40,411 nt of DNA from an uncultured Bacteroidota bacterium (GTDB lineage: Bacteria; Bacteroidota; Bacteroidia; Flavobacteriales; Flavobacteriaceae). A program made the position numbers and the translations under genes. Shown here in pieces: positions 39,666 through 40,411 of the stretch (positions are counted from its first letter, which is position 1; each line of letters opens with the position of its first letter). The stretch lies in assembly GCA_902517245.1 (NCBI GenBank), contig CABYBK010000009.1, forward strand, positions 1 through 40,411. The letters are read 5' to 3'. Below the pieces are notes generated by a model. It saw nothing but the letters and a program-made list of their open reading frames with translations, was not told the origin of the DNA and did not search any database.

Positions 39666-40411
39666 TTAGAGGACTTGAAAACCTTTTACATAAGGATCAT
39701 CTGGATCTAAAATTAATTTGTTGTATCCTATAATTCTAGCATTTCCTTGGATACTTGGAATTACACCTTTAAATGATCCTACTTTAGCTTCAGCTTCTAC
39801 ACGACCTATAAATTTTGAACCGATAATACTTTCATGAATAAAATTCTCATTTAATTTCAACTTTCCCTTTGAAAACCTTTGAGCCATACGTGCTGATGTT
39901 CCTGTACCACATGGTGATCGATCTATGGCTTTATCACCATAAAAAACAGCATTAGTTGCAATGGATTTATCTTTGGCTGAGATCCCTCCCCATAAAACAT
40001 GACTACAGCCTTTAATATTATTATCCAGGGGGTGTTCAAAGCTATGATTTGCATTAACTTTTTCTCTTATTTCCCTACTCCATCTAATCAGTTCAGCCGC
40101 GCTGTATTTACTGATTCCCAAAAAATTTTTCTGAATGTCTATAATGGCGTAAAAATTACCTCCATAAGAAATATCCAATTTCAAAACTCCTAATTCTGAG
40201 CAGTTGATCTCTAAATCAGACATGGCTAAAAATGAAGGAACATTCTTGAATTTTACCATTGTAACTTTACCTTCTATTTGTTCATAAGAAGCAACCACTA
40301 ATCCGGCAGGAGTCTCTACACGTAGGTTACCCCTGGTTTTAGGAAGAACCAATTTCTCTTCTAAAAGAATTGTTATAGCACCTATTAATCCGTGACCACA
40401 CATAGGTAAAC
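39666..40411 (-). CDS. Proline racemase-family 4-hydroxyproline 2-epimerase (5'-truncated by window edge)
   Basis: Frame open past ATG to the window end (LP-MCGHGLIGAI); both catalytic Cys present (MCGHG and DRSPCGTGTSARMA). Confidence 0.88.
   Translation of the reverse strand, partial: LPMCGHGLIGAITILLEEKLVLPKTRGNLRVETPAGLVVASYEQIEGKVTMVKFKNVPSFLAMSDLEINCSELGVLKLDISYGGNFYAIIDIQKNFLGISKYSAAELIRWSREIREKVNANHSFEHPLDNNIKGCSHVLWGGISAKDKSIATNAVFYGDKAIDRSPCGTGTSARMAQRFSKGKLKLNENFIHESIIGSKFIGRVEAEAKVGSFKGVIPSIQGNARIIGYNKLILDPDDPYVKGFQVL

Noticed and set aside
38136-40193. Small ORFs antisense to hemB, the DadA-like gene and the epimerase (38136-38339, 39051-39269, 39999-40193)
   Set aside because: All lie opposite well-supported CDSs with no independent evidence.
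1-40411. CRISPR arrays, transposons/IS ends, prophage genes, rRNA
   Set aside because: No regularly spaced repeats, transposase/integrase motifs or phage structural proteins seen on either strand by eye.

Overview
This 40.4 kb window is AT-rich and densely coding. It looks like the chromosome of a marine-type Flavobacteriia/Bacteroidota organism, judging by TAnnTTTG-like promoters, DUF2723, SusC-like plug motifs and general gene content. Nearly all of it is recognisable housekeeping or accessory metabolism. From left to right: a truncated GMC oxidoreductase; a barrel-less TonB-plug protein; tRNA-Gln; a DUF2723 glycosyltransferase-like protein; a Cys-less thioredoxin-fold protein; a metallophosphoesterase; dgt; a phosphate-selective-type porin plus a PiT transporter; nrdB/nrdA; DUF3109; MarC; an S41 protease operon with dCMP deaminase, HupE-like and TerB-DnaJ proteins; a bacilliredoxin; a histidine kinase coupled to hemJ; a BNR/sortilin-like protein; MATE; hemH; an AraC regulator; hemA-C-D-E-F; an antiporter; hemB; and, at the right edge, a probable hydroxyproline catabolic pair. 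The window's centrepiece is a divergent heme-biosynthesis supercluster of about 16 kb. I see no CRISPR array, transposon, prophage or rRNA, and nothing I can defend as a wholly undescribed system. The best candidates for a second look are the redox-dead thioredoxin, the plug-only protein, the mirrored elements in the araC/hemA divergent promoter, the hemJ-kinase coupling and a perfect dyad abutting marC.
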